Shown: positions 1-10,002, numbered from the stretch's first letter. The stretch: 64,000 nucleotides of DNA from CAMCTV01 sp964420985 (GCA_964420985.1 CAYQUT010000001.1:1-64000), one strand, 5' to 3'. Program-made: numbers and translations. The notes: generated by a model not told the origin, from the sequence alone.

Positions 1-58
1 CTGGAACAGAGTTTCACCAACGATGGATAAAAGAATAGTTCATTGAAAAACAAAAACT

Positions 59-84
59 TAAAAGGGGCATTGCCCCTTTTTTTA
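59..84 (+). terminator. Rho-independent terminator of a gene lying upstream of the window
   Basis: A stem AAAGGGG-C pairs with G-CCCCTTT around a three-base loop and is followed by a run of T. It probably ends a gene whose last codons lie in bases 1-46. All three plus frames stop there (28-30, 36-38, 44-46), so the coding frame cannot be decided. The A-rich 5' flank means it could also act in the minus direction. Confidence 0.75.
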
Positions 85-177
85 TTAAAAATAAATTAAG
101 GTTGGGTTTACATTGGAGAGTGTATGTTGTTTAAATTTGTCAACTAATTATTTCTGAATAAAAATCGAATGGGTATC

Positions 178-3100
178 ATGAAAAAAGCCTTCAAACTAAT
201 TGTTCTATCCTTAGTGACTGTATTGGCAGCGCTCGGGACAAACGCTCAAGTCAATCACCTAGTAATCAGTCAAATTTATGGTGGGGGAAACAATGCCGGT
301 GCTTCTTATCAAAATGACTTCATCGAGTTATTTAATCCTACAGGAAATAATATTTCCTTGTCAGGATATTCAATTCAGCAGGCCAGTGCTACGGGCACTT
401 CATGGACAAAAACAGATTTGTCTGGCTCAATACTCGCTGGAAAATATTACCTCATCAAATGTTCAGGGGGAACCACCAATGGTATCCCTTTGCCTACTTC
501 GGACCTTACTTCAGCGATTAACATGGGCACAGGTAGTGGAAAAGTCATATTAAGCAGTACTACTACTTTGTTATCCGGTTCTAATCCCACGACAGCGGAT
601 ATAGTTGATAAACTTGGATGGGGCGCAACGGCCTCAGCTTTTGAAGGAGCAACTGCTTTGGCGCAGAGTAATACAACATCACTTTCAAGGGCAAATAACG
701 GATGCACAGACACTGATTCAAATGCAAATGATTTTGTTGTTGGTGCCGTGAATCCAAGAAACTCATTATCCTCTGCCAACTACTGCCAGCCAACGCAATT
801 TGAAGTCAGTGTTGTCACCAATCCAATACAAGGAACTGCCTTTAACGTAACTGTTCGCTCAGTGGATGGAAACGGGGTGTTGAAGCCTGTTGCCGTGAAT
901 ACGAATTTTGCTTTGACCAGTAATAATCAAGCCGGAAATATGACAGGTACGGTTTCAGGTACTATCCCATCAGGATCCAGTTCTGTGATTGTATCTGGCG
1001 TTATATTGGACGGCTCAGGAACAGGTGTTACATTGACAGCAACATTTACTTCTGGAGTAACTTTATCAGCAGGTGTGAGTAATGCTTTTGACGTTACAGC
1101 TGCGGGATCCAATGATTGTGCGGGTGTTCCCGGAGGGTCAGCCCTTCCTGGTACAGCATGTGACGATAACAACGCGTGCACCATCAATGATGTATGGTCA
1201 GCCACCTGCGTTTGTGCAGGCACCGTGCAAGATACGGATGGAGATGGAACATGTGATGCAACTGATGAGTGTGACAATGATCCCAACAAAATTATTGCAG
1301 GGGATTGTGGTTGTGGAAGTATTGAGGTAGGCCAATCTTGTGATGACGGTAATGGTTGTACAGAAAACGATGTGGTTACTGCTTGTGGTGTTTGCGCCGG
1401 ATCCGCATTGTTAGATACAGACAATGACGGAACATGTGATCTTACCGATGAGTGTGACAATGACCCCAATAAGATTGTCGCAGGGACTTGCGGTTGTGGA
1501 AATGTTGAGCCTACTACAGCATGTGATGATGGAAATGCATTGACATCTGCAGATGCAATCAACGGATCATGCGTTTGTGCGGGCTTGTATCCGGTTGTTT
1601 ATTTTGATTTCACAGGAGCCATTGGAAATACTCCTGCCGTTCACACCAGTTCTAGTATCACCAACTTAACGCCAGGAACATTAACAAGAGGCAACAATAA
1701 TGGAACGACGAATAACACATTCAGCACAACAACAGTATCAACAGGATATTCCGGTGCTTCCGGTACGGTAAATGCCGGTGTAGCAGCACGCGCAGGTGCT
1801 TTGGACTTGACCGCCGGTTCTGGAAGTGCTTATTTCGAATTTTCATTGGATGCTGATGCTGGATATAGCTTGACCATTACGGAATTGACCTTTGGAACCC
1901 GCAGTACATCTACTGGTCCTCAAGGCATTGCTTTGCGATCAAGCGCCGATGGTTATGTTACCGATTTGGCAACTACAACTTTTTCGAACAATTCAACTTG
2001 GGTATTGAAATCAATGTTGTTGTCCAATTATTCTACCATTCCAGGTTCAAATATTACTTACAGACTTTATGGTTATAATGGGACAGGAAGTCCATCCACC
2101 AATACCACCAATTGGCGTATTGATGACTTGAACATTTATGGTTATACCACCTTTGCTCCACCGTCTTCTATTGTTCAGTTTGCTTCACCAACACAAACAT
2201 CTTCTGAGGCATTAGGGAATGATTTGATCACTGTAACCATGGATGTTGCGCCTCTAAGCGATGTTGTTGTTCAGGTTGCAGATTTAGGAACGGGCACTGC
2301 ATCATCAGTATCAGATTATTCTTTCAATGTGTCATCATTGACTTTTACCCCTTCTGATTCCTATCCAAGTTCAAAGACAGTATCCCTAACATTGGTAAAT
2401 GACACAGAAGTAGAACCTATTGAAACCATTGCCTTTGGTTTGAGTATCACTTCTGGTACAGCAACTTTAGGTACTTCTACCTTGACCTACTCTTTAACCA
2501 GCGATGATTTGGCACAATTGGTCATCAATGAGGTAGACTACGATATGAACGGAACGGATAATGCAGAGTGGATTGAAATCAAGAACAATGGTACGTCAGC
2601 AGTAGACATCAATGGTTACAAATTGGAATTGGTAAATGGCGGAAATACTCCTGCTACCGTTTATTCTACGATCACTTTGGCGTCATCGTCTACGTTATTA
2701 CAACCAGGTGGTTATTATGTCGTTGGAAATAATGCCTCAATTCCCAATATCAATTTGGTTGTAACCCCAACTACTAATTTGATTCAGAATGGAGCTCCAG
2801 ATGCTATTGGTTTAAAAGACAACAGCAACAATTTGTTGGATGCTGTGAGTTATGAAGGTAATACCACCAGTCCATACATAGAAGGAGCAGGTGTGAATAC
2901 CCTTGTCGATGCTGGATCAGCAAATTTCACAGCGGGTACCATCGGTCGCTTCCCGGATGGTGCTGATACTGGGGATAACATGGTTGATTGGATTACTTTG
3001 TGCATAGGAACTCCAGGGGCTTCCAATACACAAATTACGTCGACATTCTATCAAGATTTTGACGCAGATACTTTTGGTAACACTGATTCAACTGTTGCAG

Positions 3101-4830
3101 CTTGTGAAGCACCGGTTGGATATGTGGTTGACAATACAGATTGTAATGATACGTCATCGGTGAGTTATCCGAGCGCTGCTGAGATTTGTGACGGGTTGGA
3201 CAATGACTGCCTTGCTGGTGTAGACAATGGTCTGGTGTTTGTCGATTATTACAATGATTTGGATGGTGATACATACGGTGCAGGAACAGCCACAAATGCC
3301 TGCTCTGCGCCTATTGGAATGGTATTGAACAATACAGATTGTAATGATGCTTATTCTTCTGCCTATCCGGGCGGTATTGAAGTTTGTGGCAATGGTATCG
3401 ATGAAGATTGTTTGGACGGTGATTTGGCTTGTCCGGTCGGAACTTTTAGCACTGCAGTAAACGTATTGAACATCGGTCAATATGGAACAGGTTCTCAGGC
3501 AACTCAGAATGTTAATTTGGCTACCGGAATCAACACGGTTCAGTCTCCCGGATTGGGATTGGACAAGTGGTTTAGTTTTACCGCCACTTCAAACGCGATG
3601 CGCATTGCCTTGACAGGTAACGCAACAATGGGCGATGACAATGATTTGAGCTTGTATGAGACGCCAACAGATGCTACGGTTCAATTGATTCCGATTGCTT
3701 CAGAGAATGATGTCCACCCTGGGAATCAAGGCGCAGCAGCTGACGGAGGAAATGAAACATTGATTTACGATCAATTAATTGTAGGAGATGTGTATTATTT
3801 GTGTGTCAGAAATAACAACAATACACCGGGTAATGTCAGTTTAACGGTATCTAATTTGAATCCATCTACAACGGATATTGCCTTGTACACAAACGGCACT
3901 AATACTTTTACTAACACTTGTCAGAACTTCAAGGTAAAGTACAGAGCCAATTCTGCTGGATATACCATCAACAGATGGGCAAGCAATGATATAAGCGGAA
4001 CGCCGACATGGTCATATGCCATCCCAGTTACCAGCACCGTGGCTTCAACCATCTGTCAATTGGGCAAAGTAGCTCCTGCTAACTTGAGTGGAAGCAATCA
4101 AACGGTGTATGTAACGGTTGATGTATTGTACAATCTAACGGATGCCTTTGGAACAGTTACACCTGCAACAGCAAGAGGAAATGCGGCTGCAAGTTTTCAA
4201 TTGGCTAGCGAGGCTGATTTAAACGTCAGAACCAATGACCGTTGTGCTGCTGGATTTAAGTCTACAGCATCATCCATTGCAACCAATCGTTCCGTTTGTG
4301 GAACAACAAGATATGTTTGGGAAATGACAATGGTTTATCCACAAGCTTCTTTGCCTTTAGAAGTGCAAGGTCCCCTCGGAGGATCAAGAGTTTTGATGTT
4401 GAATGCAGTGCCTGCAATAGCCAATGGTCAACGTTATGATGTTCGTGTTGCCAGTAAGCATGTAGATGGTTTAACAGTTACAGCATACGGCTCTACACAA
4501 TGCGTTAAAACATTGGGCGCTGCAGGAATGCCAACCATCGAGGATGAGATCACTGTGTATGAGCGATCAGAGAACGGCATCACAGCCACCATCTATCCTA
4601 ACCCCAACAATGGGCAAACAGTGAACTTTAGCATCACCGGATTTGAAGGGGCATTGAATGTTCGAGTATCTGATGCAACGGGTCGTCAAGTGTATAGCAA
4701 TCTATTCATGGTAGAAGGAGCGATGAATACTACTTTGGAATTTGCACAAACTTTGGCCAACGGTATCTACATGGTGGAGCTATTGCAAAACGGAGAATTG
4801 AAAACCATGAGAATGGTGGTGAGTAAGTAA
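178..4830 (+). CDS. Very large secreted T9SS type A protein with lamin-tail, Cys-rich Ca-binding-like, Calx-beta-like and MopE-like domains
   Basis: Surface or secreted protein of 1550 residues; its function is unknown beyond export. I start at the second in-frame ATG (178), which gives a clean signal peptide (MKKAFKLIVLSL ... TNAQ); an ATG at 169 adds three residues. In order: a lamin-tail-like domain (QIYGGGN, FIELFNP) after the signal; a Cys/Asp-rich stretch near 1120-1580 with two copies of a DTDGDGTCD / DECDNDPNK unit resembling thrombospondin type 3 repeats; a jelly-roll-like region; a Calx-beta-like segment (about 2200-2480); a second lamin-tail domain (VINEVDYD, WIEIKNNG); two MopE-type putative metal-binding repeats (about 3050-3440); and a C-terminal T9SS type A signal (ATIYPNPNNG ... 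GIYMVELLQNGE). The last ~400 residues are homologous to the protein at 15609-19583. The domains suggest Ca2+ binding and adhesion, which is inference. Confidence 0.88.
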   Translation: MKKAFKLIVLSLVTVLAALGTNAQVNHLVISQIYGGGNNAGASYQNDFIELFNPTGNNISLSGYSIQQASATGTSWTKTDLSGSILAGKYYLIKCSGGTTNGIPLPTSDLTSAINMGTGSGKVILSSTTTLLSGSNPTTADIVDKLGWGATASAFEGATALAQSNTTSLSRANNGCTDTDSNANDFVVGAVNPRNSLSSANYCQPTQFEVSVVTNPIQGTAFNVTVRSVDGNGVLKPVAVNTNFALTSNNQAGNMTGTVSGTIPSGSSSVIVSGVILDGSGTGVTLTATFTSGVTLSAGVSNAFDVTAAGSNDCAGVPGGSALPGTACDDNNACTINDVWSATCVCAGTVQDTDGDGTCDATDECDNDPNKIIAGDCGCGSIEVGQSCDDGNGCTENDVVTACGVCAGSALLDTDNDGTCDLTDECDNDPNKIVAGTCGCGNVEPTTACDDGNALTSADAINGSCVCAGLYPVVYFDFTGAIGNTPAVHTSSSITNLTPGTLTRGNNNGTTNNTFSTTTVSTGYSGASGTVNAGVAARAGALDLTAGSGSAYFEFSLDADAGYSLTITELTFGTRSTSTGPQGIALRSSADGYVTDLATTTFSNNSTWVLKSMLLSNYSTIPGSNITYRLYGYNGTGSPSTNTTNWRIDDLNIYGYTTFAPPSSIVQFASPTQTSSEALGNDLITVTMDVAPLSDVVVQVADLGTGTASSVSDYSFNVSSLTFTPSDSYPSSKTVSLTLVNDTEVEPIETIAFGLSITSGTATLGTSTLTYSLTSDDLAQLVINEVDYDMNGTDNAEWIEIKNNGTSAVDINGYKLELVNGGNTPATVYSTITLASSSTLLQPGGYYVVGNNASIPNINLVVTPTTNLIQNGAPDAIGLKDNSNNLLDAVSYEGNTTSPYIEGAGVNTLVDAGSANFTAGTIGRFPDGADTGDNMVDWITLCIGTPGASNTQITSTFYQDFDADTFGNTDSTVAACEAPVGYVVDNTDCNDTSSVSYPSAAEICDGLDNDCLAGVDNGLVFVDYYNDLDGDTYGAGTATNACSAPIGMVLNNTDCNDAYSSAYPGGIEVCGNGIDEDCLDGDLACPVGTFSTAVNVLNIGQYGTGSQATQNVNLATGINTVQSPGLGLDKWFSFTATSNAMRIALTGNATMGDDNDLSLYETPTDATVQLIPIASENDVHPGNQGAAADGGNETLIYDQLIVGDVYYLCVRNNNNTPGNVSLTVSNLNPSTTDIALYTNGTNTFTNTCQNFKVKYRANSAGYTINRWASNDISGTPTWSYAIPVTSTVASTICQLGKVAPANLSGSNQTVYVTVDVLYNLTDAFGTVTPATARGNAAASFQLASEADLNVRTNDRCAAGFKSTASSIATNRSVCGTTRYVWEMTMVYPQASLPLEVQGPLGGSRVLMLNAVPAIANGQRYDVRVASKHVDGLTVTAYGSTQCVKTLGAAGMPTIEDEITVYERSENGITATIYPNPNNGQTVNFSITGFEGALNVRVSDATGRQVYSNLFMVEGAMNTTLEFAQTLANGIYMVELLQNGELKTMRMVVSK

Positions 4831-4850
4831 CCATAAATCTTTTGAATGAG

Positions 4851-4880
4851 AAGGGGAAAACATCGTTTTCCCCTTTTTTT
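4851..4880 (+). terminator. Rho-independent terminator of the T9SS protein gene
   Basis: An 11-bp perfect stem AAGGGGAAAAC / GTTTTCCCCTT surrounds the loop ATC and runs into T7. It lies 20 bp after the stop codon. Because the hairpin covers the ATG at 4846, the next gene must begin downstream of it. Confidence 0.9.
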
Positions 4881-4938
4881 CGTTAGAATGAACCTTTTTT
4901 CGCAACTTTGTAGCATGCGACTGTATACAGTAATGACA

Positions 4939-6702
4939 ATGCGTTCAAAATGGTTTTTCATTTTGATGGGTTTGGTTTGCTTCATGGTCATTTCTTGTCA
5001 GGAGGATCACACAGATAAGCAGAGTCCCTCCATTGATACGGTTGATTCAAAATATGAACCTCAAATTAAGGTCGCCCAGAAAGCCATTGGTAAAGGGGAG
5101 TTTGAAAAAGCCAAGGAGATATTATTTTCAATCAAGCGGAATATCGATCTAAATCCTGATTCCTCAGAATATCAATATGTATCGGCTCATTTGGGCGTTT
5201 TGTATTATCAGTCGCAAATCATTGATTCCGCCATTTACTTTTGGCGAGAGACTGAGCGATATACTGGAAATGATCGATTAAATCAAAATGCTGCCGCCAA
5301 TCTTTCCAATTTGGGTTCTGCCTATATGAGCAAAGGCTTATTTCAGTCCGCCATTTCCTATTTTGTAGAGGCCAAAGAAATTTTTGAAGCGCTTGGGGAA
5401 AAGAACGAGAACTTTTGGGTCAATCATCTCAATATAGGTGTTTCACATATGGAAACAGGAAATCTAAAAAAGGCCGAACAGGTCTTTGTGCAAATTCCTG
5501 GGGATCTTTCGGCTAACATGTCAGCCATTAAGTACATCAATTTGGCAAAATTGTTTGCGCTAAAAAATCAAGAGAATACCTTTCGTTATTGGCTGGCATT
5601 GGCTAAGAATCAAATAGAAAACTCTACCTTTTATGAGCGCGTGTATGATGAGGTATTTTTGGAATTTGCTCTGAAATTCAAGAACAGGAATATGTTGTCT
5701 AGGGAAATAGATCGATTGGTGATGGATTATGGCAAAGGGTCTATGAACTATGATCTCTTGTTGTGCGAAGCGCTGATTTTTTTGGATAAACCTTTACCGG
5801 ATGACTTTTTTGAAATGAAAGGCAAATTGGGTCAACAGGATCATGTATTGAATCAGCAATTTCATCATTTGATGTCGGTGTATTATGAGAGCAAAGGACA
5901 GTTTGCCCAAGCATTGGATCATCATAAGCAGTTTCAGGAGGAAGGGAACTGCTTGAAGGAAGAAAGAAATGCCCAAGAGCTTTTGGATTATTCCATATTG
6001 TCTGAACGCAAGGATATGGCGATGGCGTTGGAAAAGCAAAAGGAGCAGAATGAGATACAGGCCCAAAGGTTAAAGGCTCAAATCTATTTTATTGCCGCAT
6101 TGGTTTTTTTGATTGTCTTGCTTTTTTTAGTTGGATTTTTCTTCTACAACGCACAGAAAGCAAAAGCCAGGGACTCTGAGGAGAGAATAAATGTTCAGAA
6201 TTTACAATTGAACTGGGTGAAAAAAGAGCAAGAAAGGTTGCAGCAAGACTTACAATTCAAGAGTTCTAAACTTCAGTCAGTGTTGAACACGGTTACTAAG
6301 TTGGCTATCCTCAAAAAACAAATTGATGGTTTCTTTAAATCCTTGGATGATTCCAAACAAGTGGACGCGTCTTCTAAGACATTATTAAAACGATTGCGTC
6401 TGGATTTTAACTCTTTCTTTAATAACTATCAAGAATTGGCAGTGATAGCCAATTTGGATGGAGAGGATACCAAGAAAGCGGAGATTGTAAAATTACGCTT
6501 CCCTTCTTTAAATGAGAATGAACAAAGGGTGGTTTTATTCATTATACAAAAGTATACAAGTAAAGAAATGGCTACTTTATTGTCTTGCTCTGAAAAGAAT
6601 ATAGAATATTATCGTTCGCAGATTAGACGGAAACTAGACATTGATAAGGAAAAGAATTTACTGGATTTTTTAGATTCAGAATTGAAATCGATACAATTAT
6701 AA
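4939..6702 (+). CDS. TPR-transmembrane-HTH regulator (Bacteroidota membrane-linked LuxR-like type)
   Basis: Probable one-protein signal transducer of 587 residues. The open frame extends back to 4846, but that start lies inside the preceding terminator. Starting at 4939 (or 4933) gives MRSKWFFILMGL...VISC, a lipoprotein-like signal with lipobox VISC. Residues ~25-370 are helical TPR-like repeats (for example NLGSAYMSKGLFQSAISYF). A single membrane helix sits at about 381-404 (FIAALVFLIVLLFLVGFFF). A coiled coil follows, then a C-terminal HTH (about 523-585) with SLNENEQRVV, SKEMATLL and NIEYYRSQIRRKL, typical of LuxR/GerE-like DNA binding. The TPR part is likely periplasmic and the HTH cytoplasmic. 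It lies just upstream of the fibre-like array and is a candidate regulator of it; that link is inferred only from position. Confidence 0.82.
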   Translation: MRSKWFFILMGLVCFMVISCQEDHTDKQSPSIDTVDSKYEPQIKVAQKAIGKGEFEKAKEILFSIKRNIDLNPDSSEYQYVSAHLGVLYYQSQIIDSAIYFWRETERYTGNDRLNQNAAANLSNLGSAYMSKGLFQSAISYFVEAKEIFEALGEKNENFWVNHLNIGVSHMETGNLKKAEQVFVQIPGDLSANMSAIKYINLAKLFALKNQENTFRYWLALAKNQIENSTFYERVYDEVFLEFALKFKNRNMLSREIDRLVMDYGKGSMNYDLLLCEALIFLDKPLPDDFFEMKGKLGQQDHVLNQQFHHLMSVYYESKGQFAQALDHHKQFQEEGNCLKEERNAQELLDYSILSERKDMAMALEKQKEQNEIQAQRLKAQIYFIAALVFLIVLLFLVGFFFYNAQKAKARDSEERINVQNLQLNWVKKEQERLQQDLQFKSSKLQSVLNTVTKLAILKKQIDGFFKSLDDSKQVDASSKTLLKRLRLDFNSFFNNYQELAVIANLDGEDTKKAEIVKLRFPSLNENEQRVVLFIIQKYTSKEMATLLSCSEKNIEYYRSQIRRKLDIDKEKNLLDFLDSELKSIQL

Positions 6703-6893
6703 CGTTATAAAGCCCCTAATACTCCTTCAATTTACGGCTTTGAATTTATTTTAATGGTATAAAAATCAATAAGTTAAAATCAAAATCTTTACCCCAAACT
6801 GAAACTTACTACCCTAAGGGTGTTTTGTTTGTCCAAATGTGATGTAACCTATTGGTAATTTCGCGCGTTGAATGCAAAAATTTATTTACAACG
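6703..6893 (+). other. 191-bp intergenic region, probable promoter of the fibre-like gene array
   Basis: AT-rich region between the HTH regulator and the first fibre-like gene. It contains a short palindrome ACCCTAAGGGT at 6811-6821 and a sequence TAATTTCG at 6856-6863 close to the Bacteroidota -7 box TAnnTTTG, with TTTG about 24 bp upstream (longer than the usual ~19 bp). The in-frame ATG at 6852 lies in this candidate promoter, which supports the start at 6894. No RNA or gene was seen. Confidence 0.35.
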
Positions 6894-8432
6894 ATGCGAA
6901 ATAGTATTTTATTCACAGCAGTATTGATGGTTATTTCTCTGACTGCATTTTCCCAAGTGGGTATTGGTACCAATACACCTCATGCCTCAGCCAAATTGGA
7001 GGTTTCTTCTTCTAACCAAGGTTTTTTACCACCAAGAGTTGCGTTAACGTCAATCACAGATGTGGCTACTATTGCTAGTCCAGCAACCGGCTTGATGGTT
7101 TATTGCAATGGTTCTGCTGGTCTTTCAGCAGGGTATTACTTTTGGAATGGAACCCAATGGACTTTGATGAACAATGCTCCTAATTCATTGGACATGGGAT
7201 ATGTTCTGGCATGGACCAGTAACGCTACCCCTCCAAGTTACATGTTGCCTTTGAGCGGTGGTACTTACAATTGGACAGATTATCCTGAATTTCAAACTTT
7301 CAATACCAGCTATGCCTCTCAATTCATAGCGTCGAGCAATGCCACGACATTCACTTTGAAGAATTTGAACACCGCTGGAAGATTTTTGAGAGGAGGCACC
7401 ACAGCGGGTGTTGATCAAGCTGGATCGACTGCTATGCCTGTTATTCCATTTACGACAGCCGCTGCAGGAGGTCACACCCATTCAATTGATCCACCTTCCA
7501 CTTCCACCACAACCGATGGCAGCCATCAGCACAATATGTGGTTTCAGAATGATGATTGGAATGGTAGCGGTGGTGGTAATCAGAGTTTGGAGGATGATGG
7601 TGGGTCATGGTATACCCGCGCTACAGATTGGGCAGGAAGTCATAACCATTGGGTGGATATTGCCGCTTTCAATAGCAGTGGAGCTGCAGACCACACCCAT
7701 ACATTGAGTGGTGGGGATGCTGAAACACGTCCATTGAATACTTCTGTGGTATGGTGCATCAAGGTGCGCCCAACGGGAACTTCCAATAACGTGACCATCG
7801 TGAATTCCTCCGCCTCAGTGAGCTCTGCTGTTAACGGTTTAACTGTTTCAGGTTCCACAATCGGACTTGGAGGTACTTTGAATCAAAATACGACTATCGC
7901 ACAAGCTGGATTTGACTTGGGTTTCACAGGGGGTGAAGTGGGAATCGGAACTTCAACTCCCGCCAACAAGTTGGAGGTGAACAGTGGTACTTCAGGTGCA
8001 AGTGGGGTTCGTTTATCTCAGGTGACCAATGCCGCGCAACTGGGAACCAATGCTTCTGGGGATATTGTGCCTGTGGTAAGACGTGTCTCAGCCGCAGTTG
8101 GGGCAGGAGTGCCTGTAACCCTGGACAATGTGCGTGTACAATTGTCGACCAGCGCTTCGAAAAGCTTAATGATTTCAACGGTTTCTGGTTCATTTGTGAT
8201 GGATGGAATGGATGAAGCACTATATGCGGGATCTGCTTACACCAATTACAATGTGGCTGCACGTACGGTGAACACCACTATGGCGCAGATTGTGCCAGGA
8301 TGGAGTTTAGGAAATACCGGCAATGTGGAGCGTTTTACCTTCCAAGATACCACCAATGGAATCGGCTACATCGTAACCATGGTCATTGGAGCAGGTTATG
8401 TGACCAATTTCATTACCATTGAACGCATTTAA
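6894..8432 (+). CDS. Fibre-like array protein A: secreted tail-collar/HxH-needle protein
   Basis: First of five paralogues, 512 residues. The start at 6894 gives a signal peptide ending AFSQ followed by VGIGTNTPHASAKLEV; 6852 would put 14 extra residues before it. Domains in order: the conserved head (GFLPPRVALTS, GLMVYCNGS, YYFWNGTQW); a collar-like domain (DYPEFQTF, FLRGGTTAGVDQ); a His ladder with HTH (7473), HQH, a 36-residue Trp/Asp/Gly-rich insert, HNH (7641) and HTH (ending 7700); the strand GGDAETRPLNTSVVWCIKV; then a second GIGTSTPANKLEV head and a beta-sandwich-like C-terminus ending NFITIERI. HxH plus ETRP-N-CIK is the signature of phage long-tail-fibre tips and microcystin-dependent-type collar proteins, which are trimeric. 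There is no T9SS signal or membrane anchor. Role unknown; adhesin or appendage tip is inference. Confidence 0.85.
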   Translation: MRNSILFTAVLMVISLTAFSQVGIGTNTPHASAKLEVSSSNQGFLPPRVALTSITDVATIASPATGLMVYCNGSAGLSAGYYFWNGTQWTLMNNAPNSLDMGYVLAWTSNATPPSYMLPLSGGTYNWTDYPEFQTFNTSYASQFIASSNATTFTLKNLNTAGRFLRGGTTAGVDQAGSTAMPVIPFTTAAAGGHTHSIDPPSTSTTTDGSHQHNMWFQNDDWNGSGGGNQSLEDDGGSWYTRATDWAGSHNHWVDIAAFNSSGAADHTHTLSGGDAETRPLNTSVVWCIKVRPTGTSNNVTIVNSSASVSSAVNGLTVSGSTIGLGGTLNQNTTIAQAGFDLGFTGGEVGIGTSTPANKLEVNSGTSGASGVRLSQVTNAAQLGTNASGDIVPVVRRVSAAVGAGVPVTLDNVRVQLSTSASKSLMISTVSGSFVMDGMDEALYAGSAYTNYNVAARTVNTTMAQIVPGWSLGNTGNVERFTFQDTTNGIGYIVTMVIGAGYVTNFITIERI

Positions 8433-8451
8433 TCTTTCAATACCAATGTTT

Positions 8452-10002
8452 ATGAGAAAGATTTTAATTGTATTCATCCTTTCTGTTTGCACCTCTTGGA
8501 TGCAGGGTCAGATTGGCCTAGGAACATCATCCCCGCATTCATCATCAGCACTGCAATTGGATGCAGATAGTGCAGGTTTTTTAATTCCTAAAATAGCATT
8601 GACAGGCATTCACGATTCCATTACAGTGGTGTCTCCTGCAGATGGATTGATGGTTTATTGCAATGGTTCATCTGCCATGGCCAATGGGTTTTATTATTGG
8701 CAGGACAATCAGTGGGTCGCTATTTCAAATTTACCCAATGCTTCCGATGTCGGACAAATCCTGGGTTGGGGCAGCAATGTTAATCCGCCCAACTATCTTT
8801 TGCCATTAACGGGAGGAACTTATTCTTGGGTGGATTATCCAGAATTCCAGGTACTTCACAATGCGACACCTTCTCAATTGATCGCGTCGTCAAATGGAAC
8901 TACATTTACTTTGGTTAATCTTAATAGCGCTGCAAGATTCATTCGCGGAGGATCCATTGTAGGAACACAGCAGGGTTTTTTAACTGCAATCCCAACCAAC
9001 CCATTTGTTTTGGCCAACGCTGGTGCGCACTTACATAGCGTGGATCCGCCCTCCACATTGTCTACCACAGATGGTAGTCATCAACACAATCTTTGGTTTA
9101 ATAATGATGACTGGAATGGTTGCTGTGGGGGAAATGCCAGTTTAGAGGATGACGCTGGTGGATGGTATACACGTCTTACAGACTGGGCTGGAAGCCACAA
9201 CCATTGGTTAGACATTTCTGCATTTAACTCTGCATCTTCTGGAAGCCATACACATACCATTGTTGGCGGTGACGCAGAAACCCGTCCCATCAATACCTCA
9301 GTGATGTGGTGTATCAAAGTAAAACCAACATCAACCAGTGGTCAGTTGACCATCGTGAATCAATCTTCTACCATCGTTTCTGCCAATAACGGGGTAGTTC
9401 ACAGCGGTGCTCAAGAGAGTTTGGGAGGTACTTTGACTCAAAATACAACGATTGCGCATGCCGGAAATGATTTGGGATTTACAGGAGGAGAAGTAGGGAT
9501 TGGCACAGCTAGTCCTGCCAATAAATTGGAAGTGAATAGCGGAACATCAGGAACAAGTGGTGTTCGATTGTCTCAAGTGACCAATGCAGCACAATTGGGT
9601 ACCAACGCCAATGGAGACATTTATTCTGCAACACCCAATTATATCACTGCCCGTGTAAATTCTGGTGTACCAGTAACGCTCGGTAATCTCAAAGTACAAT
9701 GCGCCCCTTCTGGTAATAGAAGTTTGCAATTTGCAACTACCACGGGATCAATGTCAATCATGGCATCCGATGAAGCTGTATTTGGATCAGCCACCACAGG
9801 TTCTTACAATGTGTTTACTTATAGTAACTACACGTTTACAACATCTTGGTCTCAACCCATTGCGTATAGTTTTCCTTATCAAGGCAATGTGCAACGTGTA
9901 ACATTAACAGATGTAACCAATGGGGATACTTATCGTATAATATTGATTATAGGAAATAGTTTCAACAATAACTTAATCAAAATCGAAAAATTAAACGGAT
10001 GA
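8452..10002 (+). CDS. Fibre-like array protein B: secreted tail-collar/HxH-needle protein
   Basis: Second paralogue, 516 residues, closest to protein A along its whole length. The start at 8452 (MRKILIVFILS...MQGQ) gives a signal peptide; 8446 (MFM) is an equal alternative. It begins about 20 bp after protein A's stop, so the two are probably co-transcribed. Same order: head (IGLGTSSPHSSSALQL, GLMVYCNGSS), collar (VDYPEFQVLH, FIRGGS), HxH ladder at 9028-9255 (HLH, HQH, 36-residue insert, HNH, HTH), GGDAETRPINTSVMWCIKV, then GIGTASPANKLEV and a C-terminal beta-sandwich ending LIKIEKLNG. The insert resembles that of A but carries a CC pair (DDWNGCCGG) where A has SG. A and B differ at many silent sites, so their duplication is older than that of C, D and E. 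Confidence 0.84.
   Translation: MRKILIVFILSVCTSWMQGQIGLGTSSPHSSSALQLDADSAGFLIPKIALTGIHDSITVVSPADGLMVYCNGSSAMANGFYYWQDNQWVAISNLPNASDVGQILGWGSNVNPPNYLLPLTGGTYSWVDYPEFQVLHNATPSQLIASSNGTTFTLVNLNSAARFIRGGSIVGTQQGFLTAIPTNPFVLANAGAHLHSVDPPSTLSTTDGSHQHNLWFNNDDWNGCCGGNASLEDDAGGWYTRLTDWAGSHNHWLDISAFNSASSGSHTHTIVGGDAETRPINTSVMWCIKVKPTSTSGQLTIVNQSSTIVSANNGVVHSGAQESLGGTLTQNTTIAHAGNDLGFTGGEVGIGTASPANKLEVNSGTSGTSGVRLSQVTNAAQLGTNANGDIYSATPNYITARVNSGVPVTLGNLKVQCAPSGNRSLQFATTTGSMSIMASDEAVFGSATTGSYNVFTYSNYTFTTSWSQPIAYSFPYQGNVQRVTLTDVTNGDTYRIILIIGNSFNNNLIKIEKLNG

Noticed and set aside
1..46. Assignable 3' end of an upstream gene
   Set aside because: All three plus frames are open to a stop within 46 bases and none shows a recognisable motif, so no gene can be supported.
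927..1562. 211-residue minus-strand open frame opposite the first T9SS gene
   Set aside because: It is antisense to a clear coding sequence, has no signal, domain or start context, and arises from the repetitive composition of the plus-strand gene.
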